Positions 8,302 through 17,624 are shown, numbered from the stretch's first letter. The stretch: DNA of 64,000 nucleotides from Salinispora cortesiana (GCF_000484695.1 NZ_AXVR01000001.1:248001-312000); one strand, 5' to 3'. A program made the numbers and translations. Notes: generated by a model not told the origin, from the letters alone.

Positions 8302-11300
8302 CCCAGCCGACCCTGTTCAGCGCGGCGACCCCGGCTCCCCGTAGGGCCGACGCCGGGCCCCGGTACACCCCGGTCGAGTTGGCGAAGCTGCTGCGACTGC
8401 CGGCGCCCACCCGGGAACAGGCGGCGATCATCGCCGCACCGGTGGAGCCGTTGCTCGTCGTCGCGGGCGCTGGTTCCGGCAAGACCGAGACGATGGCCGC
8501 CCGGGTGGTCTGGCTGGTGGCCAATTCGTACGTCCAACCGGAGCAGGTACTCGGTCTGACGTTCACCCGTAAGGCCGCCGGGGAGCTGGCGCACCGTATC
8601 CGGACCCGGCTCGGTCAGCTCGTTCGCCGGCTCGGGCGCAACGGGCGACACCCGCTCGACGATCCGTTGTCCGGGGAGCCGACGGTCGCCACCTACCACT
8701 CGTATGCCGGGCGGGTGGTGACCGAGCACGGGCTGCGCGCCGGGTACGAGCCCGCCACCCGGCTGCTCACCGAGGCGTCTCGCTGGCAGCTCGTCGATCT
8801 GATCGTGCGCACCTACGACGGCGATATGTCCGAAGTGGATAGAATGCCGAGCACGATCACCGACGCGGTGCTGGCCCTCGCCGGCGAGCTGGACGAGCAC
8901 CTGGTCGAGCCGGACCACCTGGCGGCCTGGACCGGGCGGTTCTTCGCCGACGTACAGTCCCGCCCCGGCCGCGTCTACGCCGACGTGCGTCGGGCGCTCA
9001 CCCTTGCGCAGGTCCGGTTGAAGCTGCTGCCGCTGGTCCGGGCGTACGCCCGGCGCAAGGAGGATTTCGAGGCGATGGACTTCGCCGACCAGCTGGCCCG
9101 GGCGGCCCGGGTCGCCCGGGACCACCCGGTGGTCGGTGAGATCGAGCGGGACCGCTACCGGGTGGTGCTGCTCGACGAGTATCAGGACACCAGCCACGCC
9201 CAGGTGGTGCTGCTGAACGCGCTCTTCGGCGGCGGGCACCCGGTGACCGCGGTCGGTGACCCCTGCCAGTCGATCTACGGCTGGCGGGGGGCGAGTGCGG
9301 GCACCCTCGACCGGTTCCGCACCGAGTTTGCCCAGGCCGACGGTGCTTCGGCCCAGGTCTGCACCCTGACCACCAGCTGGCGCAACCGACCAGAGATCTT
9401 GGGGGTGGCGAACGCCCTCGCCACCCCCCTCCGCGCCGCCGGTGCCCGGGTGCCGGAGCTGCGTGCCGCGCTCAGCGTCAAGGAACCGATCCCGCACCGC
9501 ACCCCCCGCGGGGCCGCCGCCGGCACCGTCCACTGCGCGTTGTTGGACACCTACGCGGACGAGGCGAACTGGATCGCCGACAGCCTGCTGCGCGCCTGGC
9601 AGGGAGCGGCGGGGATGCCCGGCGCGTTGCCCGAGCACCTCCCGGTCGTGGCGCGCCCCACCACCGCGGTGCTGGTCCGGCTACGCAGCCAGATTCCGGC
9701 GATCGAGTCGGCGCTGCGGGCCCGGGGCCTGCCGGTCGACGTGGTGGGGCTAGGTGGCCTGCTGGACACGCCGGAGGTGCGGGACGTGGTCTGCACCCTG
9801 CGGGTGCTGGCCGACCCGACCGACGGGGCGGCGCTGCTTCGGTTGCTGACCGGTGCCCGGTGGCGGATCGGACCGCGGGACCTGGTGGCCCTGCACCGTC
9901 GGGCTCGGGCCATCGCCGCCGCGCGCCGGCAGCTGGCGGCGGATGACGAGCCGGAGATCGTCCCGGATGTGCTGGATGAGGCGACCCTGGTGGAGGCCCT
10001 GGCCGATCTGGGGCCGGCGCCGGCGTACTCGGCGGAGGGCTATGCCCGGCTCCGCGCCGCCGCCCAGGAGTTGGGCCTGCTGCGCTACCGGCTGGACCAG
10101 TCGTTGCCAGACCTGATCGCGGATGTCGAGCGGACGATTGGCCTGGACGTGGAGGTGGCGGTGCGTGCCGGCCGGGACGGGGCCGGCGATGCGGGGCTGG
10201 CCCGGGGGCACCTGGACGCGCTCGGTGACGTCGCGGCCCGGTTCAGCGGGGAGACGCCGGGCGCCACCCTCTCGGCCTTCCTGGCCTACCTGGCGGCGGC
10301 GGAGGACGAGGAGCGCGGGCTCGCTCCCGGTGAGGTAGAGGTGGTCGAGGGGGCGGTGCAGGTTCTCACCGCGCACGCGGCCAAGGGCCTGGAGTGGGAC
10401 ATCGTGGCGGTGGCGGGGCTCAGCCGCGGGGTGTGGCCGGGGCCGGTGCGCAACTCCGATCACTGGCTCGGCGGGCTGGGGGTGCTGCCGTTCCCGCTGC
10501 GCGGCGACGCTGACGGGTTGCCGGTGCTGGCGCTGGCCGCGGCGGAGGAGCAGCGCGGGGTGGCGCAGGCCCTGGCGGACTTCACCGCAGCGTGGCGGGC
10601 GCACGACGAGCGGGAGGAGCGGCGGCTGGCGTACGTCGCGGTGACTCGTCCCCGCCGGCTGTTGCTCTGCTCCGGGCATTGGTGGGGGGAGGGCACCAAG
10701 CGCCCGCGTGGCCCCTCGGCGTTCCTGCGGGACCTGCATCAGGCCTGCCGGGACGGGGGCACTGGGCAGGTGGTTGACGAGTGGGCCGCGGAGCCCGCCC
10801 CGGACGCGGTGAATCCCACGACCGAGGTGGTGCTCCGGGCGGAGTGGCCGGCTGACCCGTTGGGAGCCCGTCGACCGGTGCTCACCGAGGCAGCCACGTT
10901 GGTTCGGCGCTACCTGACGGAGGGGGTGCCGACCCGACCCGGCAGCGTGACTGCGGCCAGCCCCCCGGTGCCGGGCGTGGACGACCTGGTCGCGGACGAT
11001 CCGGGTGGCGACGACCCGGAGGCGGCGCGTTGGCGCCGGGAGGCCGATCTGCTGCTCGCCGAGCGGGCCGAGCTAACCCGGCAGACCGGCCCGATTGAGG
11101 TCGCGCTGCCCGCCGCGCTCTCGGTCACCCAACTGGTGGCGCTGCGGCGGGATCCGGCGGCCCTGGCCCGGTCACTGCGTCGACCCCTACCCACCGAGCC
11201 GAACCCGTACGCCCGTCGGGGCACCGCCTTCCACACCTGGCTGGAGCAGCGGTTCGGGGCTGGCCGGCTGCTCGACGTGGACGAGTTGCCCGGCGCCGCG

Positions 11301-11729
11301 GATGCGGACGCCGCGCCGGACGAGGCGCTCGCCGAACTCCAGGAGCGCTTCCTGGCCAGCGAGTGGGCGGATCGGACGCCGGCTGAGGTCGAGGTGCCGT
11401 TCGCGACGGTGATCGCCGGGGTGGTCGTCCGGGGCCGGATGGACGCGGTCTTCGGCCGGCCCGGCAACCGGTTCGACGTGGTGGACTGGAAGACCGGCCG
11501 GCAGCCCACCGGAGCGGTCGCCGCCGCGGCAGCGGTGCAGCTCGCCGTCTATCGACTGGCCTGGGCGGAGCTGGCGGGAGTTCCGGTCGCGCAGGTGGGT
11601 GCGGCGTTCCACTACGTCCGCGACGGTGCGACGGTGCGGCCGGTGGACCTGCTGGACGCGGCGGGCCTCACCGCGCTGATCGCCGCGGTCCCGGAAGAAC
11701 GTGGGGCCGAGGGGGCCACCGTTGGCTGA
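8298..11729 (+). CDS. adnB: AdnB subunit of the AdnAB helicase-nuclease
   Basis: Encodes 1143 residues with complete SF1A motifs: GAGSGKT near residue 57, LTFTRKAAGEL (Ia), VVLLDEYQDTSHAQ (II, about residue 292), GDPCQSIYGWRGA (III), SWRN (IV), LTAHAAKGLEWD (V) and VAVTRPRR (VI). The C-terminal RecB-like nuclease has VVDWKTGRQ near residue 1062 with the Asp-x-Lys catalytic pair. This is therefore the catalytically complete motor of the pair, consistent with AdnB as lead motor in mycobacteria. I choose GTG 8298 because it overlaps the adnA stop (GTGA) and follows a GGAGGG Shine-Dalgarno; a longer upstream frame exists but overlaps adnA widely. Confidence 0.92.
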   Translation: MTQPTLFSAATPAPRRADAGPRYTPVELAKLLRLPAPTREQAAIIAAPVEPLLVVAGAGSGKTETMAARVVWLVANSYVQPEQVLGLTFTRKAAGELAHRIRTRLGQLVRRLGRNGRHPLDDPLSGEPTVATYHSYAGRVVTEHGLRAGYEPATRLLTEASRWQLVDLIVRTYDGDMSEVDRMPSTITDAVLALAGELDEHLVEPDHLAAWTGRFFADVQSRPGRVYADVRRALTLAQVRLKLLPLVRAYARRKEDFEAMDFADQLARAARVARDHPVVGEIERDRYRVVLLDEYQDTSHAQVVLLNALFGGGHPVTAVGDPCQSIYGWRGASAGTLDRFRTEFAQADGASAQVCTLTTSWRNRPEILGVANALATPLRAAGARVPELRAALSVKEPIPHRTPRGAAAGTVHCALLDTYADEANWIADSLLRAWQGAAGMPGALPEHLPVVARPTTAVLVRLRSQIPAIESALRARGLPVDVVGLGGLLDTPEVRDVVCTLRVLADPTDGAALLRLLTGARWRIGPRDLVALHRRARAIAAARRQLAADDEPEIVPDVLDEATLVEALADLGPAPAYSAEGYARLRAAAQELGLLRYRLDQSLPDLIADVERTIGLDVEVAVRAGRDGAGDAGLARGHLDALGDVAARFSGETPGATLSAFLAYLAAAEDEERGLAPGEVEVVEGAVQVLTAHAAKGLEWDIVAVAGLSRGVWPGPVRNSDHWLGGLGVLPFPLRGDADGLPVLALAAAEEQRGVAQALADFTAAWRAHDEREERRLAYVAVTRPRRLLLCSGHWWGEGTKRPRGPSAFLRDLHQACRDGGTGQVVDEWAAEPAPDAVNPTTEVVLRAEWPADPLGARRPVLTEAATLVRRYLTEGVPTRPGSVTAASPPVPGVDDLVADDPGGDDPEAARWRREADLLLAERAELTRQTGPIEVALPAALSVTQLVALRRDPAALARSLRRPLPTEPNPYARRGTAFHTWLEQRFGAGRLLDVDELPGAADADAAPDEALAELQERFLASEWADRTPAEVEVPFATVIAGVVVRGRMDAVFGRPGNRFDVVDWKTGRQPTGAVAAAAAVQLAVYRLAWAELAGVPVAQVGAAFHYVRDGATVRPVDLLDAAGLTALIAAVPEERGAEGATVG

Positions 11730-11842
11730 GTCAGCAACTAGCGTCGGATGGGTCTGGATGGTGACTGTATCTGGCAGCCGGGCCGGTGAGGCTGGGTCCG
11801 AGGGGATGACACCGCCGTCCATGCGGTGTGGGAGGGGTATGA

Positions 11843-12025
11843 ATGACGGGGCAAAGTGGCCTGGACGCGGTAAGGGAACTGCTGTTGGTTGCGGCGGTCG
11901 CCGTGGTCGGGGTAATACTCGCCCTGATCGTCGTCTTCAGCCCGTGGCACGCCGGGCCGGACAAGGCCGCGCCGGCGGCCCCGGTTGAGCTGCGCAGTCC
12001 GGAACCGACAGCGACCGTGGGCTGA
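11843..12025 (+). CDS. Small single-pass membrane protein
   Basis: Encodes 60 residues: a short hydrophilic N-terminus, one strong transmembrane helix (about residues 12-33, rich in Val, Ala, Leu and Ile), and a Pro/Ala-rich tail. The ATG is preceded by GGAGGGG at a good distance, which supports it as a real gene. It sits between adnB and the M16 pair in the same direction. No family recognised. Confidence 0.65.
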   Translation: MTGQSGLDAVRELLLVAAVAVVGVILALIVVFSPWHAGPDKAAPAAPVELRSPEPTATVG

Positions 12026-12076
12026 GTCCGGCGGGAGGCTATCGGTGCATCAGCGCGGACGGGTTAGGGTCGACGC

Positions 12077-13390
12077 GTGTCGACTACCCGTAGAGCGACG
12101 ATTCCAGCAACGAGGTACCCCGTCGAGCGATTCACCCTCGACAACGGCCTGCGGGTGGTGCTCACCCCGGACCGCAGCGCCCCGGTGATCGGGGTGGCAG
12201 TCGTCTATGACGTCGGCATCCGCTCCGAGCCCGAGGGGCGCACCGGCTTCGCGCACCTCTTCGAACACCTGATGTTCCAGGGCTCAGAGAACCTGGAGAA
12301 GCTGGCCCACTTCCGGCACGTACAGGGGGCGGGCGGCACCTTCAACGGCTCCACCCACCTGGACTACACCGACTACTACGAAACGTTGCCGGGCAACGCC
12401 CTCGAACGGGCTCTCTTCCTTGAGGCGGACCGGATGCGCGGCCCCCGGTTGACCGAGGAGAACCTGCGCAACCAGGTCGACGTGGTCAAGGAGGAGATTC
12501 GGGTCAACGTGCTGAACCGGCCGTACGGCGGGTTTCCCTGGCTCACCCTGCCACCGGTGCTTTTCGACACCTTCCCCAACGCGCACGACGGCTACGGGTC
12601 CTTTGCCGACCTCGAGTCGGCGACGGTGCCCGACGCCGCCGACTTCTTCCGGCACTACTACGCCAGCGGTAACGCGGTACTGGCGGTCAGCGGCGACATC
12701 GACGTGGCCGAGGCGGTCAAGCTGGTTGAGCGGCACTTCGGCGACGTGCCGGCCCGTCCGGCCCAGGTCCGGCCAAGCTTCGCCGAGCCGGACCTGGCCG
12801 CCGAGCGGCGGGTGTCGTACACCGATCGGTTGGCCCCACTGCCGGCGGTCGCCTCGGCATGGCGGGTGCCGGACCCGATCGGCGACTTCGCCGCCTACCT
12901 CCCGTATGCGGTGCTCGCCGAGGTGCTCACCGACGGGGATGCCGCCCGGCTGGTCGAACGGCTGGTCCAGCGGGACAGGTTGGTCACCAGCGTCGGCGGC
13001 TACCTGGGCTTCATGGGGGACCCGTTCGATGTTCGCGACCCGACGGCCCTCCTGCTCCAGGCGCACCTGCCACCCGACGGTGACGTGGACAAGGTGCTGC
13101 AGACGGTGGATGAGGAGCTGGACCGGCTGGCCACCGACGGGCTGGCCGACGGTGAGCTGGCCCGTACCCAGGCCCGGATGGCCACGCACCTGTTGCGGGA
13201 CACCGACGCGGTGCTCGGCCGGGCCCTACGGATGGCCGTCCTGGAGCAGCAACGTGGCGAGCCCGGCCTGATCAACGAGTTGCCCCGCCTGGTCGGCGAG
13301 GTCACCGAGGAGTCGGTCCGCGCCGCCGCCGCCACCCTGCGCCCACAGCGCCGGGCCACCATCGAGGTGCTCGCGGGGGCGGAGCAGTGA
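12077..13390 (+). CDS. M16 family zinc metallopeptidase, catalytic subunit
   Basis: Encodes 437 residues, the size of bacterial M16B (processing-peptidase-like) half-clamshells. The inverted zinc motif HxxEH is present as HLFEHLMF near residue 60, with the distal Glu in VVKEEIRVN about 75 residues later. The enzyme probably degrades or processes peptides as a heterodimer with the next gene product. The GTG start has no Shine-Dalgarno but follows TAGGGT (12065-12070) by six bases, fitting leaderless transcription. Overlaps the next gene by four bases. No signal peptide is evident, so it is probably cytoplasmic. Confidence 0.88.
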   Translation: MSTTRRATIPATRYPVERFTLDNGLRVVLTPDRSAPVIGVAVVYDVGIRSEPEGRTGFAHLFEHLMFQGSENLEKLAHFRHVQGAGGTFNGSTHLDYTDYYETLPGNALERALFLEADRMRGPRLTEENLRNQVDVVKEEIRVNVLNRPYGGFPWLTLPPVLFDTFPNAHDGYGSFADLESATVPDAADFFRHYYASGNAVLAVSGDIDVAEAVKLVERHFGDVPARPAQVRPSFAEPDLAAERRVSYTDRLAPLPAVASAWRVPDPIGDFAAYLPYAVLAEVLTDGDAARLVERLVQRDRLVTSVGGYLGFMGDPFDVRDPTALLLQAHLPPDGDVDKVLQTVDEELDRLATDGLADGELARTQARMATHLLRDTDAVLGRALRMAVLEQQRGEPGLINELPRLVGEVTEESVRAAAATLRPQRRATIEVLAGAEQ

Positions 13391-14730
13391 GCGCCGCGAT
13401 GACGACCGCGTCGCGTATCCTGCCGTCGCTCGGTCCGACCCGGGAACTGAAGCTGCCGAAGCAGGCCGAACGTACGCTCGGCAACGGTCTTACCGTGATC
13501 GCGGTCCGTCGGCCGGCGGTGCCCCTGGTCGAGCTGCGGCTCGGGATGCCGTTCGGGCGGGTGCACCCGGCCCGGGCCGCGATGCTCGCACAGACCCTGC
13601 TCTCCGGTACGACGACGCTGACCGGGGTGCAGCTCGCCGCCGAGTTGCAGAAGGTCGGCGGTGGACTCTCCGCCGGGGTCGATCCAGACCGGCTGATGCT
13701 CTCCGGCGCGGGCTTGGTGACTGGCCTGGACCGGATGCTGGAGCTGCTGGCCGGGGTGCTGACCTCGGCGGCCTACCCGGCCGACGAGGTCGCCACCGAG
13801 CGGGACCGGCTGGTTGACCGGATCCAGCTGGCCCAGTGCCAGCCCGGGCACCTGGCCCGCACCGCCCTGCTAAAGCGGATCTACGGCCGACACCCGTACG
13901 CGGTGCAGACGCCGACCCCGGATCAGGTCCGCGCGGTGCGTCCGAGCGTGCTGCGGAAGCTGCATGACGAGCGGGTGCATCCGACGGGTGCGGTCCTCGT
14001 GCTGGTCGGGGATGTCCAGCCGGAACGGGCGTTGGACGCGGCCGAGCAGGCGCTCGGCGGCTGGAGTGGCGCCGGTCAGGTCGTCGAGCTACCGGCCACG
14101 CCACCATTGGAGCCGGGGCCGCTGCTCCTCGTTGACCGCCCCGGATCGGTGCAGTCGTCGCTGCGGGTGGCGCTGCCGGCGGTGCCGCGCACCGACCCCG
14201 ACCACGCCGCCCTGCAACTGGCGAACCTGATCTTCGGAGGTTACTTCTCGTCCCGCTGGGTGGAGAACATTCGCGAGGAGAAGGGCTACACGTACGGACC
14301 GCACTCGCTGGTCGAGCACTCGGTCGCCGGGTCGGTCCTGCTCGCGGCCGCCGAGGTGGCCACCGACGTGACCGGAGCGGCGTTGCTGGAGACCCAGTAT
14401 GAGTTGGGTCGGCTGGCCTGCGTCGCACCCGGAGCAGAGGAGCTGGAGCAGGCCCGCCAGTATGCTCTCGGCACGCTCCAACTCGGTATCTCCACCCAGG
14501 CCGGGCTGGCGGCGCTGACCAGCGCGTACGCGGGCAGCGGCCTGCGCCTGGACTTCTTGGCCGAACACGCGGCTCGGCTGGCGAAGGCGACGGTGGCTGA
14601 TGTCGCCGACGCGGCAGCCCAGTACCTCGCCCCGGCCCGGGCGGTCACCGTCGTGCTGGGGGACGCACAGCGGGTCGCCGGCCAGTTGGGGACGCTTGCC
14701 GAGGTTGTGACCGAACCGGCGGTTCCGTGA
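13387..14730 (+). CDS. M16 family peptidase-like protein, non-catalytic partner
   Basis: Encodes 447 residues of the M16 fold. At the place of the zinc motif it reads LGMPFGRVHPARAAML with no HxxEH. It retains the C-terminal signature NIREEKGYTYGPHS, containing the Arg/Tyr pair that contributes to substrate binding in M16B heterodimers. With the preceding gene this gives the classic arrangement of one zinc-binding and one Arg/Tyr-bearing subunit. Start GTG 13387 overlaps the upstream TGA (GTGA), so the two are translationally coupled. Its own stop overlaps the start of the nudC-like gene in the same way. Confidence 0.88.
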   Translation: MSAAMTTASRILPSLGPTRELKLPKQAERTLGNGLTVIAVRRPAVPLVELRLGMPFGRVHPARAAMLAQTLLSGTTTLTGVQLAAELQKVGGGLSAGVDPDRLMLSGAGLVTGLDRMLELLAGVLTSAAYPADEVATERDRLVDRIQLAQCQPGHLARTALLKRIYGRHPYAVQTPTPDQVRAVRPSVLRKLHDERVHPTGAVLVLVGDVQPERALDAAEQALGGWSGAGQVVELPATPPLEPGPLLLVDRPGSVQSSLRVALPAVPRTDPDHAALQLANLIFGGYFSSRWVENIREEKGYTYGPHSLVEHSVAGSVLLAAAEVATDVTGAALLETQYELGRLACVAPGAEELEQARQYALGTLQLGISTQAGLAALTSAYAGSGLRLDFLAEHAARLAKATVADVADAAAQYLAPARAVTVVLGDAQRVAGQLGTLAEVVTEPAVP

Positions 14731-15674
14731 CGGACGGCGGACCGGCCCCGACGCTGGCCCGCTCCACCCTGGACCGGGCCGCGCACCGGCGTACCGATCC
14801 CGACTGGCTGGGTCAGGCCTGGGGACGGTGCCGGGTGCTGGTGTTGGACAGCGGCAACGGGGGGCGGGCGTTGGTGTCGGCCGGACCGGAGCCGCCGGTG
14901 TTGGTGCTGGTCGGCTCGGAGGAGGTGCCGGAGGGGGTGGCCCTGCGGGCGGTGTTCCTCGGCGTCGAGCCCGACGGTGTACCAGTGTTTACGGTGGACG
15001 CACCCCTGCCAGTGCTCCCCGGCACCCGTGCGGCGCACCTGTTGGAGGTCGGTCACCTGCTCACCGACCGGGACGCGGGCCTGCTCACCACCGGTCTGGC
15101 CCTGCTCAACTGGCACCGTGGGCACCGGTACTCCCCGCGGACCGGGCAGGCCACCACGATGGATGAGGCCGGTTGGTCCCGGGTCGCCCCGGCGGGGGAG
15201 CGGATGTGGCCGCGGACCGATCCGGCGATGATCGTCCTGGTGCACGACGGGGGGTCCGGTCCGGACGGGCGCTGCCTGTTGGGCAACAATGCCGCCTGGC
15301 CACGGGTGCCGGGTGAGCTGCGCTTCTCCTGCATCGCGGGCTACGTGGAGCCCGGGGAGTCGGCCGAGGCGGCGGTGCTGCGTGAGGTACGCGAGGAGGT
15401 TGACGTCCCGGTCACGGACATCACGTACGTGGGTAGCCAGGCCTGGCCGTTCCCCGGTTCGTTGATGCTGGGCTTCCAGGCGGTGGCCGACCCGCGGCGT
15501 CCGATGCGGGTCGACCCAGCGGAGATTGCGGCGGCCCGCTGGTTCACCCGGGCCGAGGTCAGCGCGGCGCTGGCCGGGGAGAACGTTGACGTCCAGGGTG
15601 CTCGGCTGGTCCTGCCGCCGTCATCGTCGATCGCCTCCTTCCTGCTGCACTACTGGCTCGACGGCCACTGTTGA
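14727..15674 (+). CDS. nudC: NADH pyrophosphatase-type Nudix hydrolase (NudC-like), zinc ribbon Cys lost
   Basis: Encodes 315 residues. NudC enzymes hydrolyse NADH and deNADding substrates to NMN(H) and AMP. The Nudix box runs from about residue 210 as GYVEPGESAEAAVL-REVREEVDV, with REVREE intact and Asp in place of the usual last Gly. It is followed by the NudC-specific SQAWPFPGSLMLGF. Most family members have a four-Cys zinc ribbon in the middle. Here that segment (WHRGHRYSPRTGQATTM) has no Cys. The start GTG 14727 overlaps the stop of the M16 gene, so nudC is coupled to the peptidase pair. The same gene follows adnAB in mycobacteria, without the peptidases as far as I recall. Confidence 0.85.
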   Translation: MTDGGPAPTLARSTLDRAAHRRTDPDWLGQAWGRCRVLVLDSGNGGRALVSAGPEPPVLVLVGSEEVPEGVALRAVFLGVEPDGVPVFTVDAPLPVLPGTRAAHLLEVGHLLTDRDAGLLTTGLALLNWHRGHRYSPRTGQATTMDEAGWSRVAPAGERMWPRTDPAMIVLVHDGGSGPDGRCLLGNNAAWPRVPGELRFSCIAGYVEPGESAEAAVLREVREEVDVPVTDITYVGSQAWPFPGSLMLGFQAVADPRRPMRVDPAEIAAARWFTRAEVSAALAGENVDVQGARLVLPPSSSIASFLLHYWLDGHC

Positions 15675-15710
15675 GGTGCCGCCGGACGGCGGTGGTTGAC
15701 CCCGAACGTG

Positions 15711-15757
15711 GTCCCGGCCCGCGACCGCCGTTGCCGCGACGGTCACGGGCCGGGGAC
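15711..15757. terminator. Large imperfect hairpin terminator after nudC
   Basis: A GC-rich inverted repeat of about 17 bp (GTCCCGGCCCG with an inner GACCG, pairing with CGGTC and CGGGCCGGGGAC, one bulge) lies between convergent genes. No T tract. Confidence 0.6.
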
Positions 15758-15830
15758 CGTGCCGTCGAGACCGGCTGGGGCGAGGAGCGCGGCGGGGGAG
15801 CCGGTCCGGTTCCGACGGACGGGTAGCCGC

Positions 15831-16106
15831 TCAGCCACCGCGGTCGTCCGGCCAGCTCGGCCAGGCGGACGGGGGTTCGTCGAGCGGGAGCACCTTGACC
15901 CGTTGCCGACCGGCACGGACCGCGCCGACCGCGGCGAGGGCGCGCGCGAGCAGGAGTGCGGCTTCGCGGTCGTCGGCGTGGACGACCTGCCGGCGTGGCT
16001 CGGGCGCAACGGTCTCGTCGCGCAGCCGGCCCCCGTGGGCCCAGGCGGCGGTGAGGTCCACGTCAGCCGCTGCGCGGACGTCGGTGCGAACGATCAGGAA
16101 CCGCAT
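15831..16106 (-). CDS. Conserved-looking small protein of unknown function
   Basis: Encodes 91 residues from the ATG at 16106-16104 (MRFLIVRTDVRA), which has GGAG upstream; the frame is open further upstream but with no better start. The protein has a beta-strand-like start, a DLTAAWAHGGRLRDE segment, an Ala-rich helix (DREAALLLARAL) and a Trp/Pro-rich end. The composition looks like a real folded protein rather than a shadow frame. No domain recognised. It converges on nudC across a terminator. Confidence 0.5.
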   Translation of the reverse strand: MRFLIVRTDVRAAADVDLTAAWAHGGRLRDETVAPEPRRQVVHADDREAALLLARALAAVGAVRAGRQRVKVLPLDEPPSAWPSWPDDRGG

Positions 16107-16296
16107 GTCGGTCTCCGGATGTGTGCCGCGACGATCGGGAACGGAGTGGAAGTTCCACGTCACTGCGGGTCATGCTACGCCGCATAGCAGGCCTGGCAAC
16201 CGAAATGCCGTGATCGGCCGGCAGAGTGGCCGGTCGGGCGAGGGTGCCCGGGCCGGGTGCCAGAACTGACCGCCACCCGGCGTTCGAAGACGATGC

Positions 16297-16330
16297 GGGG
16301 CCGCCGGTGTACCTACTCACCGGCGGCCCC
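16297..16330. terminator. Terminator hairpin after the DUF397 gene
   Basis: A perfect 13-bp stem (16297-16309 with 16318-16330) with an eight-base loop lies 14 bases beyond the DUF397 stop codon on the minus strand. Confidence 0.75.
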
Positions 16331-16344
16331 GACGAAGCTGCGAG

Positions 16345-16572
16345 TCAGAACCGGTCGAGCCGGCCTTCCTTGGTCGCGGCCAGGAAGTTTCGCCACTCGC
16401 CGGGGGCGAACAGCAGCACCGGACCGCCCCGATCCTTGCTGTCCCGGAGGGCCACCGTGGCTGGCATCGGTGCTACCTCGACGCAGTTTGAGGTCTGGCT
16501 GCGGGTGCTCTTTCGCCACGCCGCCCGCGCCAGGTCGGGGAAGGCAGTCGGCGTGTCGTGGATCTCGTTCAT
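16345..16572 (-). CDS. DUF397 domain protein
   Basis: Encodes 75 residues. It shows the DUF397 hallmark pattern: W-RKSTRSQTSNCVEVA followed by VALRDSKDRGGPVLLF and a final GEWRNFLAATKEG helix. DUF397 proteins are partners of the XRE/DUF5753 regulator encoded next to them, and some act as antitoxin-like or regulatory small proteins in actinomycete development (the BldB/WhiJ-type systems). The ATG at 16572 has AGGAG at a proper distance, so the longer upstream frame is rejected. It lies downstream of the XRE gene on the same strand with a 71-bp gap. Confidence 0.85.
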   Translation of the reverse strand: MNEIHDTPTAFPDLARAAWRKSTRSQTSNCVEVAPMPATVALRDSKDRGGPVLLFAPGEWRNFLAATKEGRLDRF

Positions 16573-16643
16573 GGTTGCACTCCTGTGTGAACCGGCCGAT
16601 GGACGAGTAGTGCCCGCACGGACCGACGCTGGGTGCCGGTGGA

Positions 16644-17624
16644 TCAGCGTTCCGTCAATCGCCCGGGGCGCCGGCGACGCTGGGCCGGCGGTGCTGCCGC
16701 CCCGAACGCCGCTGCCGACGAGGGTGCTGCATCGAATGGCTGTCCCCTCGCCTGACTCAGCCAGGAGAGAGTCTCCGATGCGGGGAGTGCTGCCGTGCAT
16801 AACCACTCAAAGACCACTTTATAGCGATTTAGGATTTTTGCCTCGGTTGACATGGTGTTCAAGAACGCGCTTTCGATCGCCAGAGTCTCGGGATCCTGCG
16901 GGTCGGTGAACCGGTAGAGGGAGAACGCCGTCGGTGGCAGGTACCAGCCGCTCGCCTGGGTGTCCCGAGGCAGCACATGCAGCGTGACGTTGGGCAGCTT
17001 GGCCAACTCGTAGAGCTGCGTGAGCTGCTCCCGGAGCACGTCGGCCGGCCCGGCCCGGCCCCCGAGCGCCGCCTCCTCGAGTACGGCCGTGTATCGGGGT
17101 GCGTCCGGTCCCCGGGTAAGCAGCGACTGACGGGCCAGCCGGGCGCCCACCTCGGTCTCGATGTCCTCGGTGCCATCCGGCTCGCCGGCCGCTTCGTCGA
17201 CATCCCGGGCGGAGGCGATTCGGATGCGGGCGTAACCGGGCGTCTGGAGTAGCCCCGGTACGAGCAGCGGGTGATACTCCGAGATCTCCACACAGCCCGC
17301 CTCCAACTCGGCGAAGCCGCGCTGCTGCGGGGTCATGACCGGGTAGTTCCGAAGCCAGCCGCGGATGTCGCCCGCCTCCCCGGTGATGGTCAGCAACTCG
17401 TCCCGCAGCGTCACGTCCACTCGGTAGAGATCGAGCAGTGCGCGGACATCCTGCGGGTCCGGCCGGCTACGACCATTCTCCAGGCGAGACAGTTTGGAGG
17501 CGGAGGCCCAGCCGACCCGCTCGACCACCTGGTCCCCGGTGAGGCCGGTGGTCTCGCGCAGCCGACGCAGTTCGGAGCCCAACCTGCGGCGCCGCAGGAT
17601 AGGGCTGGGTGCGACTGGAGGCAC
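16644..17624 (-). CDS. XRE-family helix-turn-helix regulator with DUF5753 (Scr1/WhiJ-like)
   Basis: Encodes 326 residues. The N-terminal HTH (about residues 15-70) reads LRRLRETTGLTGDQVV, then WASASKLSRLENGR, followed by the DUF5753 ligand- or partner-binding region beginning around EYHPLLVPGLLQTPGYAR. Paired with the DUF397 gene just downstream; dozens of such pairs occur per actinomycete genome and several influence sporulation or antibiotic production. The GTG start at 17624 faces the MFS gene, from which it diverges across 159 bp. The target gene is unknown; the adjacent transporter is a natural guess. Confidence 0.87.
   Translation of the reverse strand: MPPVAPSPILRRRRLGSELRRLRETTGLTGDQVVERVGWASASKLSRLENGRSRPDPQDVRALLDLYRVDVTLRDELLTITGEAGDIRGWLRNYPVMTPQQRGFAELEAGCVEISEYHPLLVPGLLQTPGYARIRIASARDVDEAAGEPDGTEDIETEVGARLARQSLLTRGPDAPRYTAVLEEAALGGRAGPADVLREQLTQLYELAKLPNVTLHVLPRDTQASGWYLPPTAFSLYRFTDPQDPETLAIESAFLNTMSTEAKILNRYKVVFEWLCTAALPASETLSWLSQARGQPFDAAPSSAAAFGAAAPPAQRRRRPGRLTER

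Noticed and set aside
8256-9638. 460-codon minus-strand ORF opposite adnB
   Set aside because: Antisense shadow; the plus strand carries intact helicase motifs in this interval.
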